Positions 27,675-37,033 of a stretch of 64,000 bases of DNA are shown piece after piece (positions within the stretch are counted from its first letter, which is position 1; every line of letters begins with the position of its first letter). The DNA is taken from assembly GCF_037094495.1 (NCBI RefSeq), contig NZ_CP146612.1, positions 1,612,001-1,676,000 on the forward strand, read 5' to 3'. A program made the position numbers and the translations under genes. The DNA comes from Dehalogenimonas sp. W. GTDB lineage: Bacteria; Chloroflexota; Dehalococcoidia; Dehalococcoidales; Dehalococcoidaceae. The notes under the pieces are model-generated. The model searched no databases and was not told where the DNA came from. It saw only the letters and a program-made list of their open reading frames with translations.

Positions 27675-29348
27675 ATGACAAAAAATGAAGAGCTTAGCCC
27701 TAAGGAATCCCATCGCGTTACCACGTCGGGCGACATTGAGGTATCCACTTATCTGGAAATCGCCAAGCAGGCTGATACCACCGAGGCCGGTGGCGCCGTG
27801 TCCGGTGCCTCCAGGGAATCCATTGTCATTTTTGACTTCGGCTCCCAGTACAGTCTGCTCATCGCGCGGCGGATTCGCGAATTAAACGTTTATTGTGAAT
27901 TGGTTCCTCATAACACGCCATGGGAGAAAATTGCCCATCTGAATCCCAAGGGGTTCATTCTTTCCGGCGGCCCGGCCAGTGTGTACGCCCCGGGAGCCCC
28001 CATGGCGCCGGCTTATATCTATGAGAGTAAAATGCCGGTACTGGGCGTCTGTTACGGGATGCAGTTAATCACTCAGCAACTCGGCGGCATCGTCGCCGAA
28101 GGCCAGGCCCGTGAATACGGCCATGCCGTGCTGCATCTGAGTGAATTTGATGACCCGTTCTTCAAGGACCTGCCCGATGCCTCCGCCGCCTGGATGAGCC
28201 ACGGCGATCGGGTGGAAAAACTTCCGCCTGATTTTAAGTCACTGGCTTATACCGAAAATTCTCCCTACGCAGTAATGGGCAACGGCAAGAACATATACGG
28301 CCTGCAGTTTCATCCTGAAGTGGCCCATACACCCTACGGCAAGACTTTGCTCCAGAATTTCGTATTCAACATCTGCGGTTGCCAGCCCAGTTGGACGCCG
28401 GGGCATTTTATTTCCGAGAGTATTGCTAAAATCAAGGAACAGGTGGGCGGCGGCAAAGTTATCGCTGCGCTATCCGGCGGCGTGGATTCGTCCATTGTGG
28501 CCAGCCTGATTCATCGGGCTATCGGCGACCAACTTACCTGTATTTTTGTTAATAACGGGCTGCTCCGGCGCGAGGAAGCCGACCGCACCTTAAAAGTCTT
28601 CCGCCAGAATCTGGGCATGAACATAGTTTATGTTGAGGCCACTGACCGTTTTTTGAAGCGATTAGCCGGAGTAACTGACCCGGAACTGAAGCGGAAGGCC
28701 ATTGGAGCGGAGTTTATCGCCGTTTTTGAAGAAGAAGCATTGAAACTCGGCCAGGTGGATTTCCTGGCTCAGGGAACGTTGTACCCCGATGTGATTGAAA
28801 GCACTTCTTCCGTCGGTACGGCATCGGCCAAGATTAAGAGCCATCACAATGTGGGCGGTTTGCCGGAAAACATGGCCCTGAAACTGCTTGAACCGGTGCG
28901 TTACCTGTTTAAGGACGAGGTCAGGCAGGTCGGTATAGAGCTTGGTTTGCCGGAAGAGATGGTCTGGCGCCAGCCGTTCCCCGGCCCCGGTCTGGCAATA
29001 CGGGCGATTGGCGAAGTGAACCGGGAAAAACTGGAAATGCTGCGCGCCGCCGACTGGATTGTGATGCACGAAATTAAAAAGGCAGGGCTTTATCGCCAGG
29101 TATGGCAAAGTTTTGCGATTATCACAGATGTCAGAAGCGTCGGCGTTATGGGTGATTTCAGGACTTACGGCCATATGGTGGCCATCCGCGCGGTTACCAG
29201 TGACGACGCCATGACCGCCGATTGGGCCCGGCTGCCCTATGACCTGCTGGCCCGTATATCTAACCGCATTGTCAATGAAGTGCCGGGTGTTAACCGGGTT
29301 GTTTACGATATTACCTCCAAGCCCCCGGGCACCATTGAATGGGAATAA
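27675..29348 (+). CDS. guaA: GMP synthase (glutamine-hydrolysing)
   Basis: Converts XMP to GMP. About 557 residues. The class I amidotransferase domain carries GVCYGMQLI (nucleophile Cys) and [11 protein letters not shown], followed by the PP-loop ATPase ([12 protein letters not shown]) and the C-terminal dimerisation domain ending KPPGTIEWE. The ATG at 27675 lies 6 nt after TATACT (27663-27668), suggesting a leaderless mRNA; the frame is open back to 27651. About 45 residues ([12 protein letters not shown] onward) precede the usual start of the amidotransferase domain and are of unknown use. Confidence 0.95.
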   Translation: MTKNEELSPKESHRVTTSGDIEVSTYLEIAKQADTTEAGGAVSGASRESIVIFDFGSQYSLLIARRIRELNVYCELVPHNTPWEKIAHLNPKGFILSGGPASVYAPGAPMAPAYIYESKMPVLGVCYGMQLITQQLGGIVAEGQAREYGHAVLHLSEFDDPFFKDLPDASAAWMSHGDRVEKLPPDFKSLAYTENSPYAVMGNGKNIYGLQFHPEVAHTPYGKTLLQNFVFNICGCQPSWTPGHFISESIAKIKEQVGGGKVIAALSGGVDSSIVASLIHRAIGDQLTCIFVNNGLLRREEADRTLKVFRQNLGMNIVYVEATDRFLKRLAGVTDPELKRKAIGAEFIAVFEEEALKLGQVDFLAQGTLYPDVIESTSSVGTASAKIKSHHNVGGLPENMALKLLEPVRYLFKDEVRQVGIELGLPEEMVWRQPFPGPGLAIRAIGEVNREKLEMLRAADWIVMHEIKKAGLYRQVWQSFAIITDVRSVGVMGDFRTYGHMVAIRAVTSDDAMTADWARLPYDLLARISNRIVNEVPGVNRVVYDITSKPPGTIEWE

Positions 29349-29371
29349 TCCCGGTTTCAGGAGAAAAGATT

Positions 29372-29932
29372 ATGGGGCTTTTTGGTAAACGTAAGATTCA
29401 GGGTGATGAACTGCTGAATTATCTGGACTACCTGGGAGAAGAGTGGAAACTCAAAGCCTTTCAGGAAAAGGAAGCCGGCATTTATACCGCCGCGCTGGAC
29501 TCCTATAACCCGAAAAACTCCAAGGATACTGAGGCGCTGGAAGGCTTGCTAAATGCTGCCAACCGACTGGCGCTGTCAGCGGCCGAACTGCTCCGCCGCA
29601 AAGATGCCATAAGTTCAGTGCCTGATCAGGCGACATCGCTGTTTTTTGCCTGGCACGCATCCTATGTAGATTACCTGGCGTGGACGGTGGCTCAGGCCGA
29701 GGCTATGGAAGATAAACTGGACGGCAAGGTGCCGGATACGACCACGGTTAAAGAGTTACAGACCAAAAGCGAGGCTTCTCAGGCCGCGGCGGACGCCGAA
29801 GAACAGAAACTGTTGAAACTGCTGGGATTTACCGAAGCCGATATGCAGCAGTTGCTGGATCGGGTCAATCAGTCAATAGAACAGGATCGTTGGCAGCCAA
29901 GAAATTTGAGCCCGCGAACCAAACGACGATAA
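29372..29932 (+). CDS. Conserved hypothetical protein in the purine cluster
   Basis: A 186-residue soluble helical protein starting MGLFGKRKIQG, with AGGAG just upstream of the ATG at 29372. It has charged helices, a single Trp-rich middle (FFAWHASYVDYLAWTV), and no cysteine, nucleotide loop or membrane segment. The tail is basic (LSPRTKRR). I do not recognise the family. It sits 23 nt after guaA and before purD in the same orientation, so it is co-transcribed with purine genes, but no functional link is shown by sequence. Confidence 0.65.
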   Translation: MGLFGKRKIQGDELLNYLDYLGEEWKLKAFQEKEAGIYTAALDSYNPKNSKDTEALEGLLNAANRLALSAAELLRRKDAISSVPDQATSLFFAWHASYVDYLAWTVAQAEAMEDKLDGKVPDTTTVKELQTKSEASQAAADAEEQKLLKLLGFTEADMQQLLDRVNQSIEQDRWQPRNLSPRTKRR

Positions 29933-29975
29933 TTAGCGACCCAGGCTTAATTAATATTTAAGGCAGGACAGAACG

Positions 29976-31241
29976 CTGAAGATACTGGTTATCGGCGGTG
30001 GCGGACGTGAGCATGCTATCGTTTGGAAACTTAGGCAAAGCCCACAGGTTGAATCTATCTTTGTAGCCCCCGGTAACGGCGGCACTGCGGCTATCGCCCG
30101 CAATCTGGATATTGAACCGACTGATTTTCCCCGCTTACTGGCAGCCGTTGAATCAATGGGAATAGACCTGGTTATTGTCGGGCCGGAGGCTCCTTTGGCC
30201 GCCGGTTTGATTGACGACTTTCAATCCCGGCGCATACCGGCTTTCGGACCGGTCAAAGCCGCGGCACAATTGGAATCCAGCAAGACTTTTGCCCGCTCGC
30301 TGATGGAAAAATACGCCATCCCCTGCGCCAAAGGCAAGTCCTTTTCAAATTACGCTGAAGCCAGAGCATATTTACTGGAGCAGACTGCACCGCTGGTAGT
30401 AAAGGCTGACGGTCTGGCCGCCGGCAAGGGTGTCAGTGTGTGCAGCACCATAGCCGAAGCTGAAGCCGCTTTAGCGAATATTATGGAAAGCCGGGCTTTC
30501 GGGCAGGCGGGTTCCACCGTGGTTATTGAGGAATGCCTGGTCGGTCAGGAAATGAGTTTTCTGGCTTTTACCGACGGTAAAACTCTGGCTGTTATGCCGC
30601 CTGCGTGCGACTATAAAAGAGCTTTTGACGGCAATCTTGGCCCCAACACCGGCGGCATGGGTGCCTATTCTCCCCCGACCTTTTTGACGCCGCGGCTGAA
30701 AGCCCGGATTGAATCAACGGTTATGGAACCGGTTATCCGGGCGTTGGCTTCAGAAGGGATCAATTACCGGGGTGTTATCTATGCGGGTTTGATGCTGACC
30801 GAAAGCGGTCCCAAAGTCCTGGAGTTTAATGCCCGTTTCGGTGACCCGGAAACCCAGATAATATTGCCGCAGTTGCGGACAGATCTGGTGGATATCATGC
30901 TTAACATCATTAACGGAACATTGGAAAAGGTAAAGGTTGAATGGGATAATACGTCCTGCGTGACCGTGGTGATGGCCGCCGGCGGCTACCCGGAAACGTA
31001 TAAAAAAGGGTTGGTTATCAACGGTCTTGGCGACGTTGACGAACAGGTTACGGTCTTCCACGCCGGCACCAGGCTGGGCAACGACGGCAAAGTAGTGACA
31101 AACGGCGGGCGAGTGCTGAATATTACCGGCTGCGGTGAGTCAATTGCAGCAGCCAGAGAAATAGCCTATCGGAACATCGGCCGGATAACCTTTGAAGGCG
31201 CACAATACCGCAGCGATATCGCTCTGTTCCCCGGCTCCTGA
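29976..31241 (+). CDS. purD: Phosphoribosylamine-glycine ligase
   Basis: ATP-grasp enzyme of the second purine step. It reads LKILVIGGGGREHAI at the N-terminus, then VVIVGPEAPL-like and ATP-grasp stretches (VVKADGLAAGKGV, GGMGAYSPP, EFNARFGDPETQ). No ATG, GTG or TTG lies in frame between the stop at 29952 and the start of this conserved region. The best start is CTG at 29976, with AGGCAGGA about 7 nt upstream. An in-frame ATG exists at 30156, but it would remove the GGGGREHA nucleotide-binding part. About 421 residues, the normal family length. Confidence 0.93.
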   Translation: MKILVIGGGGREHAIVWKLRQSPQVESIFVAPGNGGTAAIARNLDIEPTDFPRLLAAVESMGIDLVIVGPEAPLAAGLIDDFQSRRIPAFGPVKAAAQLESSKTFARSLMEKYAIPCAKGKSFSNYAEARAYLLEQTAPLVVKADGLAAGKGVSVCSTIAEAEAALANIMESRAFGQAGSTVVIEECLVGQEMSFLAFTDGKTLAVMPPACDYKRAFDGNLGPNTGGMGAYSPPTFLTPRLKARIESTVMEPVIRALASEGINYRGVIYAGLMLTESGPKVLEFNARFGDPETQIILPQLRTDLVDIMLNIINGTLEKVKVEWDNTSCVTVVMAAGGYPETYKKGLVINGLGDVDEQVTVFHAGTRLGNDGKVVTNGGRVLNITGCGESIAAAREIAYRNIGRITFEGAQYRSDIALFPGS

Positions 31242-31295
31242 CCGGCGTAAACCCCGTCCTCTTCAGGAAAGTTTAATTAATACAGGCAGGTATTT

Positions 31296-31754
31296 ATGAC
31301 AAAAGCAGCAATTATTATGGGTTCTAAATCTGATATGGAGATTATGAACAACACATCTGAGGTGTTGAATAAGATGGGCATTGCCCATGAAGTTCTGATT
31401 ATGTCAGCCCACCGGACTCCGGAAAAGGTTCAGGATTTCTGTGCTTCAGCCAGGGAAAAGGGATTTGAACTGGTCATTGCCGGCGCCGGTGCGGCCGCTC
31501 ATTTACCCGGCGTTATTGCCTCCTGGACGACCCTGCCGGTGATCGGGGTTCCTATCCCTTCATCGGAATTGAATGGTGTTGATTCTCTTTATGCCATCGT
31601 GCAGATGCCCGCCGGTATTCCGGTAGCCACGGTGGCTATAGGGGTGGCCGGGGCCAAAAATGCCGGCTATCTGGCAGCGCAGATACTGGGATTGAAATAC
31701 CCTGAAATTGCCCAGGCCTACGATAATTACCGCAACGAACTAAAAGGAAATTAA
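31296..31754 (+). CDS. purE: N5-carboxyaminoimidazole ribonucleotide mutase
   Basis: Moves the carboxyl group onto AIR to give CAIR in purine synthesis. The 152 residues have MGSKSDMEIMN, SAHRTPEKV and AGAGAAAHLPGV, all class I PurE features. PurK, which normally supplies the N5-carboxy substrate, is not adjacent in this window. ATG at 31296 with an AGGCAGG-type ribosome site; followed 2 nt later by purB. Confidence 0.95.
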   Translation: MTKAAIIMGSKSDMEIMNNTSEVLNKMGIAHEVLIMSAHRTPEKVQDFCASAREKGFELVIAGAGAAAHLPGVIASWTTLPVIGVPIPSSELNGVDSLYAIVQMPAGIPVATVAIGVAGAKNAGYLAAQILGLKYPEIAQAYDNYRNELKGN

Positions 31755-31756
31755 CG

Positions 31757-33112
31757 ATGATAGAACGTTATAGCCGCCCGGCGATGAAAAAAGTCTGGAG
31801 CGATGAAAACAAATTTGATAAGTGGCTGGATATTGAATTAGCCGTAGTTGAAGGCTGGGTTAAACAGGGTGTAGTGCCTCGTGAAGCCCTGCCAAAGGTC
31901 AAGATGGCCCGTCTTAATTTCAAACGCATGGAAGAATTACTAGTTGAGACACACCATGATATGACCGCCTTTCTCGGATCAGTAGCGGAAAGTGTTGGCG
32001 AAGAATCACGCTTTATTCACCTCGGCCTGACCTCTTCTGATGTCATGGATACGGCTACCAGTCTGCAACTGGTGGAGGCGTCTAAAATTCTGGCCGATGA
32101 TTTGAAACAGCTGGTCACCGTGCTTGGCAACCGAGCCATTGAACACAAATATACGGTCATGGCCGGCCGAACTCACGGCGTTCACGCCGAACCCATCACT
32201 TTTGGCTTGAAACTGGCTTTGTGGATGGAGGAGATGCAGCGCAACCGCCAGCGGCTGGCTGATGCGGCTAAAATTATCGCGGTTGGTAAAATGAGCGGCG
32301 CGGTCGGCACCTACGCCACGGTACCGCCTGAAGTAGAGGAATTTGCCTGCGCCAAGCTGGGATTATCGCCGGCGCCTATCTCCAATCAGGTAATCCAACG
32401 CGACCGGCATGCCCAATTTATGACGACGCTGGCTATTATCGCCGGTTCACTGGAAAAATTCGCCGTAGAAATCCGGGCACTTCAAAAAACCGAATTCCGG
32501 GAAACTGAAGAGCCCTTCGGTGCCGGTCAAACCGGCAGTTCCGCCATGCCGCATAAACGCAATCCGGAACTGTGCGAGCGGGTTACCGGAATTGCGCGTT
32601 TGGTACGCGGCTACGCTGTGACTTCCTTGGAAAACATTGCATTGTGGCATGAACGGGATATTTCTCACTCATCAACTGAGCGCGTGATTTTGCCGGATGC
32701 CTGCCTGGTATTGGATTATGGGCTGAATATTTTCACTAATGTCATTAAGGGAATGACGGTTTTCCCGCAGCGGATGCGCCGCAATATGGATCTGACCCGA
32801 GGTCTGCTGTTTTCGCAGCGCGTTCTGTTGGCGCTTATTGAAAAAGGGCTTACCCGGCAAACTGCTTATAAGATGGTTCAACGAAACGCCATGGCCACCT
32901 GGGGCAATGAAGACAATAATTTTATTGATCTGTTGAAGGCCGATGCCGAAGTGACGGCGAAGTTGTCGCAGGCTGAAATTGATGAGCTGTTTGACTACAA
33001 ATATTACACCCGGCACGTGGATGATATTTTCAAGCGCCTTGGTTTGACGGCGGCGCAATGGAAAGTGCGGCCCGAGTCCGGACCTGAAAACCTGTCGCCC
33101 GCGGCTCTGTAA
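31757..33112 (+). CDS. purB: Adenylosuccinate lyase
   Basis: Catalyses two fumarate-releasing steps: SAICAR to AICAR, and adenylosuccinate to AMP. The 451 residues show GLTSSDVMDTATSLQ, the catalytic-His region MAGRTHGVHAEP, and the signature QTGSSAMPHKRNPE with the catalytic loop Ser. ATG at 31757, preceded by AGGA. Part of the guaA-purD-purE-purB-purC run. Confidence 0.96.
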   Translation: MIERYSRPAMKKVWSDENKFDKWLDIELAVVEGWVKQGVVPREALPKVKMARLNFKRMEELLVETHHDMTAFLGSVAESVGEESRFIHLGLTSSDVMDTATSLQLVEASKILADDLKQLVTVLGNRAIEHKYTVMAGRTHGVHAEPITFGLKLALWMEEMQRNRQRLADAAKIIAVGKMSGAVGTYATVPPEVEEFACAKLGLSPAPISNQVIQRDRHAQFMTTLAIIAGSLEKFAVEIRALQKTEFRETEEPFGAGQTGSSAMPHKRNPELCERVTGIARLVRGYAVTSLENIALWHERDISHSSTERVILPDACLVLDYGLNIFTNVIKGMTVFPQRMRRNMDLTRGLLFSQRVLLALIEKGLTRQTAYKMVQRNAMATWGNEDNNFIDLLKADAEVTAKLSQAEIDELFDYKYYTRHVDDIFKRLGLTAAQWKVRPESGPENLSPAAL

Positions 33113-33155
33113 CATCCGCCGACTAGTAACCCAATTTTATTATCGGAGGGTACTG

Positions 33156-34070
33156 ATGACTGATAACAGTGTAGTGCTTGCGACTGATTTGCCCCTGAAA
33201 CGATTTATCTTGGGGAAGGTGCGCGATACCTATGATCTGGGCGAATACCTGCTTATTGTTGTTTCTGACCGTATTTCGGCTTTTGACGTGGTGCTGCCGG
33301 TGGGCATCCCAGACAAAGGCAAAGTGCTTAACCTGATTTCGGCTTTCTGGTTTGATAAAACCCGCAGTATTATCCCCAACCATGTTGTGGCGGTGATTAA
33401 GGATGTCAGACAATTGGATGAGTTTATCCCAGAAGAACAGCGTTTTGAGTATCCGGAATATCTTGAAGGCCGTTCCATGATCGTCAAGAAAGTAAAACGG
33501 TTGCCGGTGGAATGCGTAGTGCGGGGCTATTTGGCGGGCTCCGGCTGGTCTGAATACAAAAAGACTCAGTCAGTTTGCGGCGTGGCGCTGCCGGCGGGTT
33601 TGAAACAGAGCCAGATGCTGCCGGAGATTATTTTTACACCCACCACCAAGGGTGACGATGCCCACGACCTGCCGATGACCTACCAAGAGGTAGAAGAGAC
33701 TGTTGGTGCCGCCATGGCTATTAAATTAAAGGCGATCAGCACCGCTCTTTATGCTTACGCCCGGGAATATGCCCGCAATCACGATATCATTATCGCCGAT
33801 ACCAAGTTTGAGTTTGGGCTTGACGGCAACAATCTGATCTTAATTGATGAAGCCTTATCGCCGGATTCCTCCCGCTTCTGGGACGAAAAGCTTTATAAGG
33901 TGGGTGAAGCTCAGGATTCGTATGATAAGCAGCCGGTACGCGACTGGTTGGAGGCGTCCGGTTGGAATAAAGAGCCTCCCGGTCCGACTTTGCCGGATGA
34001 GATAATTGAAAATACCCGGCGGAGATACGTCCATGCCTTTGAAGTGTTGACAGGAACGACGCTGGACTAG
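33156..34070 (+). CDS. purC: SAICAR synthetase
   Basis: Joins aspartate to CAIR using ATP. The 304 residues match the longer SAICAR synthetase form: GKVRDTYDLGEYLLIVVSDRISAFD, VECVVRGYLAGSGWSEY, IADTKFEFGLDGN and LIDEALSPDSSRFW. GGAGGG precedes the ATG at 33156. It ends only 6 bp before the convergent hisB stop, with no terminator stem between them. Confidence 0.96.
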   Translation: MTDNSVVLATDLPLKRFILGKVRDTYDLGEYLLIVVSDRISAFDVVLPVGIPDKGKVLNLISAFWFDKTRSIIPNHVVAVIKDVRQLDEFIPEEQRFEYPEYLEGRSMIVKKVKRLPVECVVRGYLAGSGWSEYKKTQSVCGVALPAGLKQSQMLPEIIFTPTTKGDDAHDLPMTYQEVEETVGAAMAIKLKAISTALYAYAREYARNHDIIIADTKFEFGLDGNNLILIDEALSPDSSRFWDEKLYKVGEAQDSYDKQPVRDWLEASGWNKEPPGPTLPDEIIENTRRRYVHAFEVLTGTTLD

Positions 34071-34076
34071 GCCGAA

Positions 34077-34667
34077 TTAACCTTCAACAAACTCCTTGGT
34101 ACTCGGCAATTTGTCGGCGATACGCGGGTCAATTCTGGTGGCTTTATCCAGGGCTCGCCCCAGGGCTTTAAAGACCGCTTCGGCCTTGTGGTGGTCATTG
34201 GTGCCGTAAGCCACACCGGCATGCAGATTCAGCCGGCCTTCCGCTGCAAAACTTTCCAGAAAGTGCCGTAACAAGTCGGCCGGGAAGTCCGACATGTCGT
34301 TGTTTTCAAAATCCATGTTTAGTACCGAATAGCCCCGGCCGCCCAAATCAACAACCACTGTTGCCAGTGATTCGTCCATGGGAACGGTGGCATCGGCGAT
34401 TCTAACCAGACCCTTTTTGTTACCCAGAGCCTGATTGAAAGCCTGGCCCAAAGAAATGCCGATATCTTCCACCAGATGATGCACATCATCCCCGGTGGCC
34501 GAAACGCTGATATCCATTATTCCGTGTCGGGCTATCTGAGCCAGCATGTGGTCAAATAGGCGGATACCGGTACGCATTTCATCAACGCCATGGCCGTCAA
34601 GATTAATACTGACACTGATGGTGGTTTCCCGGGTATCTCTTTTTATCGTTGCAATACGTTCCGTCAT
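34077..34667 (-). CDS. hisB: Imidazoleglycerol-phosphate dehydratase
   Basis: Dehydrates imidazoleglycerol phosphate in histidine synthesis. The 196 residues have the duplicated metal-binding motifs [15 protein letters not shown] plus [12 protein letters not shown], and [13 protein letters not shown]. Monofunctional, without the phosphatase domain of enteric HisB. The ATG at 34667 has GGGGAGG upstream and follows the hisC stop by one base. Last gene of the hisZGDCB set; hisA, hisF, hisH and hisIE are not in the window. Confidence 0.96.
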   Translation of the reverse strand: MTERIATIKRDTRETTISVSINLDGHGVDEMRTGIRLFDHMLAQIARHGIMDISVSATGDDVHHLVEDIGISLGQAFNQALGNKKGLVRIADATVPMDESLATVVVDLGGRGYSVLNMDFENNDMSDFPADLLRHFLESFAAEGRLNLHAGVAYGTNDHHKAEAVFKALGRALDKATRIDPRIADKLPSTKEFVEG

Positions 34668-34668
34668 G

Positions 34669-35754
34669 TTAAGCCTCCCCAATTTTAAGCAGTTCCGTTA
34701 ACAGCCTGTCGGTATCGTGAGGTTTGCCGATGGAGAACCTCAGGCTGTTTTCCATATTCGGTGAATTAAAATACCGCACCAGTATGCCCCGCTGCTCCAG
34801 CCGGCTTTGAATTTCCGCACCATTTTTACCTTCAACCCGGCATAAAATAAAGTTGGCGGCTGAAGGAAACGGCTTAAGATAATAGACTCCCTGTAATGCC
34901 TGAAATAGTCTTTCCCGCTCCTGGATAATAAGCTTCACTTTATCCATCAGGTAGTCAAGGTCATTAAGTGAGGCTCTTGCCGCGGTAACGGCCGCGGCGT
35001 TCACGCAATACGGGTCTTTGATAGCGTCAAGTTTTCGGGCGACTTCGTCCGGAAATAGCCCGTACCCTATCCGGAGCCCGGCCAGGCCGGCCCATTTACT
35101 GAACGTACGCAATATGATCAGGTTGGGGTATTGGTCAAGTTTATCTGCCAGTGTCTGTCCGGTAAATTCATAGTATGCTTCATCTACGACGACCGGCAAA
35201 CCGGTTTGCAGCAGTGTATATACTGTCTCCAGCGGCACCTGAGTGCCGGTGGGATTATTGGGCATGGCAATAAATATCAGTTTGGTCCTGTCTGACACGA
35301 CTTCCGGCAAACGATCAAGCACCACTTGATAATCATTGTCACGGGGTACTGCTATGAATTTGCCGCCGGCCAGATCCGTAAAAAACTTATACATAGCGAA
35401 AGTAGGCGTGAAGGTGATCACTTCATCATCAGGGCTGACAAACATCCGAACCAGCAAATCAATCAACTGGTCTGAGCCGGAACCGGCCACAATATTCTCA
35501 GAAGGAACTCCCGCATATTGAGCGAGCGCCTTGCGCAGCTCAGTCTGGCAAGAGTCAGGATAAATATGCACGTCGTTCAATTGCCCCAAAGCCCTGGTTA
35601 CAGCAGGTGAAGGCCCGTAGACGTTTTCGTTGGCATCCAGTTTCACCACGCCTAAACGCCGGACTTCTTCGGTCAGGACTTCTGGCGATTTACAGGCGGC
35701 GTACCCGGCAAATTTCCCCAGTTCCGGGCGCATGAATTTTTGCAGACTACCCAT
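34669..35754 (-). CDS. hisC: Histidinol-phosphate aminotransferase
   Basis: PLP enzyme that makes histidinol phosphate. About 361 residues from the ATG at 35754 ([13 protein letters not shown]). This start overlaps the hisD stop by 8 bp and has AGGTG upstream; the longer frame to 35820 lies wholly in hisD. Features are [42 protein letters not shown] and the PLP lysine in [17 protein letters not shown]. Confidence 0.95.
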   Translation of the reverse strand: MGSLQKFMRPELGKFAGYAACKSPEVLTEEVRRLGVVKLDANENVYGPSPAVTRALGQLNDVHIYPDSCQTELRKALAQYAGVPSENIVAGSGSDQLIDLLVRMFVSPDDEVITFTPTFAMYKFFTDLAGGKFIAVPRDNDYQVVLDRLPEVVSDRTKLIFIAMPNNPTGTQVPLETVYTLLQTGLPVVVDEAYYEFTGQTLADKLDQYPNLIILRTFSKWAGLAGLRIGYGLFPDEVARKLDAIKDPYCVNAAAVTAARASLNDLDYLMDKVKLIIQERERLFQALQGVYYLKPFPSAANFILCRVEGKNGAEIQSRLEQRGILVRYFNSPNMENSLRFSIGKPHDTDRLLTELLKIGEA

Positions 35755-37033
35755 TGGAAACACCTCGGTAACGCGCCTCAATCGCCCGGGCATGGTTCTC
35801 CAGCCCTTCTGCGCGGGCAATGGTCACTGCGGCCGGGCCGTATTTAAAAATCATATCGGCATCTACGTTGACCACATCAGTGATCTTGACAAAGTCCCAG
35901 ATATTGAGCGGAGAACTGAAACGGGCGGTACCAGAGGTCGGTAAAGCGTGGCTGGGCCCGGCAACATAGTCCCCGACAGCCACGGTAGCTTTTTCCCCGA
36001 TAAATATACAACCGGCATGACGCAGAGAGGCCAAATAATCGCCGGCCGAGGCCGCCAGAAAGCAAAGATGTTCTGGTGCGTACAGATTAGCCAGTTCAAC
36101 CGCTTCTTCAAGAGAGGCAACGACGGCAATAATACCCCGCTGCTCCAGTGACTGTTCAATGATCATATGCCGGGGGTTTTCCCGCATCCTTAATTTCAGC
36201 TCACCGAGAACATTGCCGGCCAATTTATGGGAAGTTGTCACCAGTACTGATTGTGCCAGCGGGTCATGTTCCGCCTGAGCCAGGATATCGGCGGCACAAT
36301 CAACCGGATCCGTGGTTTCGTCAGCGATAATCAATACTTCACTCGGACCTTGCAGACCGTCAATGGCGACATGACCGAAAACCATCTTTTTAGCCGTCAT
36401 GACATACACGTTTCCCGGACCGCAGATTTTATCAACCTGCGGGATCGTCTCGGTGCCATAGGCTAAAGCAGCGACAGCCTGAGCACCGCCGACGGCGAAA
36501 ACACGGTCAACCCCGGCAATCGCCGCCGCGGCCAGCGTGGGTAACGGAATCCTTCCGTCGCTTCCGGGGGGAGTGGCCAGAATCACCTCTTTAACCCCGG
36601 CTTCTCTGGCAGGAATAGCAGTCATCAAGACGGTTGAAGGGTAAAAAGCCTTGCCGCCGGGGGCATATACGCCTACCCGATCCAAAGGTCGTAACAATTG
36701 CCTGCTGCCCATGGCATCCACCGCCGATTTTATCGCAGTAAACTGTTCAGAATGATAGGAAGTTATCTGTCCGGCAGCCGTTTCCAGGGCATCCAGCAGA
36801 CCGGGATCAATAGCGTTCCTGGCTTTTTGGATTTCTTCAGCAGTTACTTCAATCCGGTCCAGGCGGGCACCATCATACTTAGCGGTGAGTTCTTTTAAGA
36901 TTTTATCGCCGCCGGCTCTGACCTGCTCAATGATAGCCCTTACCGACTGTTCAACAGCTGGGTCGGTCGCTTGAAAGCCGGTCCGCCGGTTCAATAGTTT
37001 GCCGGCGGCATCAATACCGGAGACAACCCGCAT
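35747..37033 (-). CDS. hisD: Histidinol dehydrogenase
   Basis: NAD-dependent zinc enzyme for the last two steps of histidine synthesis. The 428 residues have GVYAPGGKAFYPSTVLM, VDKICGPGNVYV, QAEHDPLAQSVLVTTS and YAPEHLCFLA. Length and motifs are standard. The ATG at 37033 follows the hisG stop directly (TAAATG), and its end overlaps hisC by 8 bp. Confidence 0.96.
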   Translation of the reverse strand: MRVVSGIDAAGKLLNRRTGFQATDPAVEQSVRAIIEQVRAGGDKILKELTAKYDGARLDRIEVTAEEIQKARNAIDPGLLDALETAAGQITSYHSEQFTAIKSAVDAMGSRQLLRPLDRVGVYAPGGKAFYPSTVLMTAIPAREAGVKEVILATPPGSDGRIPLPTLAAAAIAGVDRVFAVGGAQAVAALAYGTETIPQVDKICGPGNVYVMTAKKMVFGHVAIDGLQGPSEVLIIADETTDPVDCAADILAQAEHDPLAQSVLVTTSHKLAGNVLGELKLRMRENPRHMIIEQSLEQRGIIAVVASLEEAVELANLYAPEHLCFLAASAGDYLASLRHAGCIFIGEKATVAVGDYVAGPSHALPTSGTARFSSPLNIWDFVKITDVVNVDADMIFKYGPAAVTIARAEGLENHARAIEARYRGVSNG

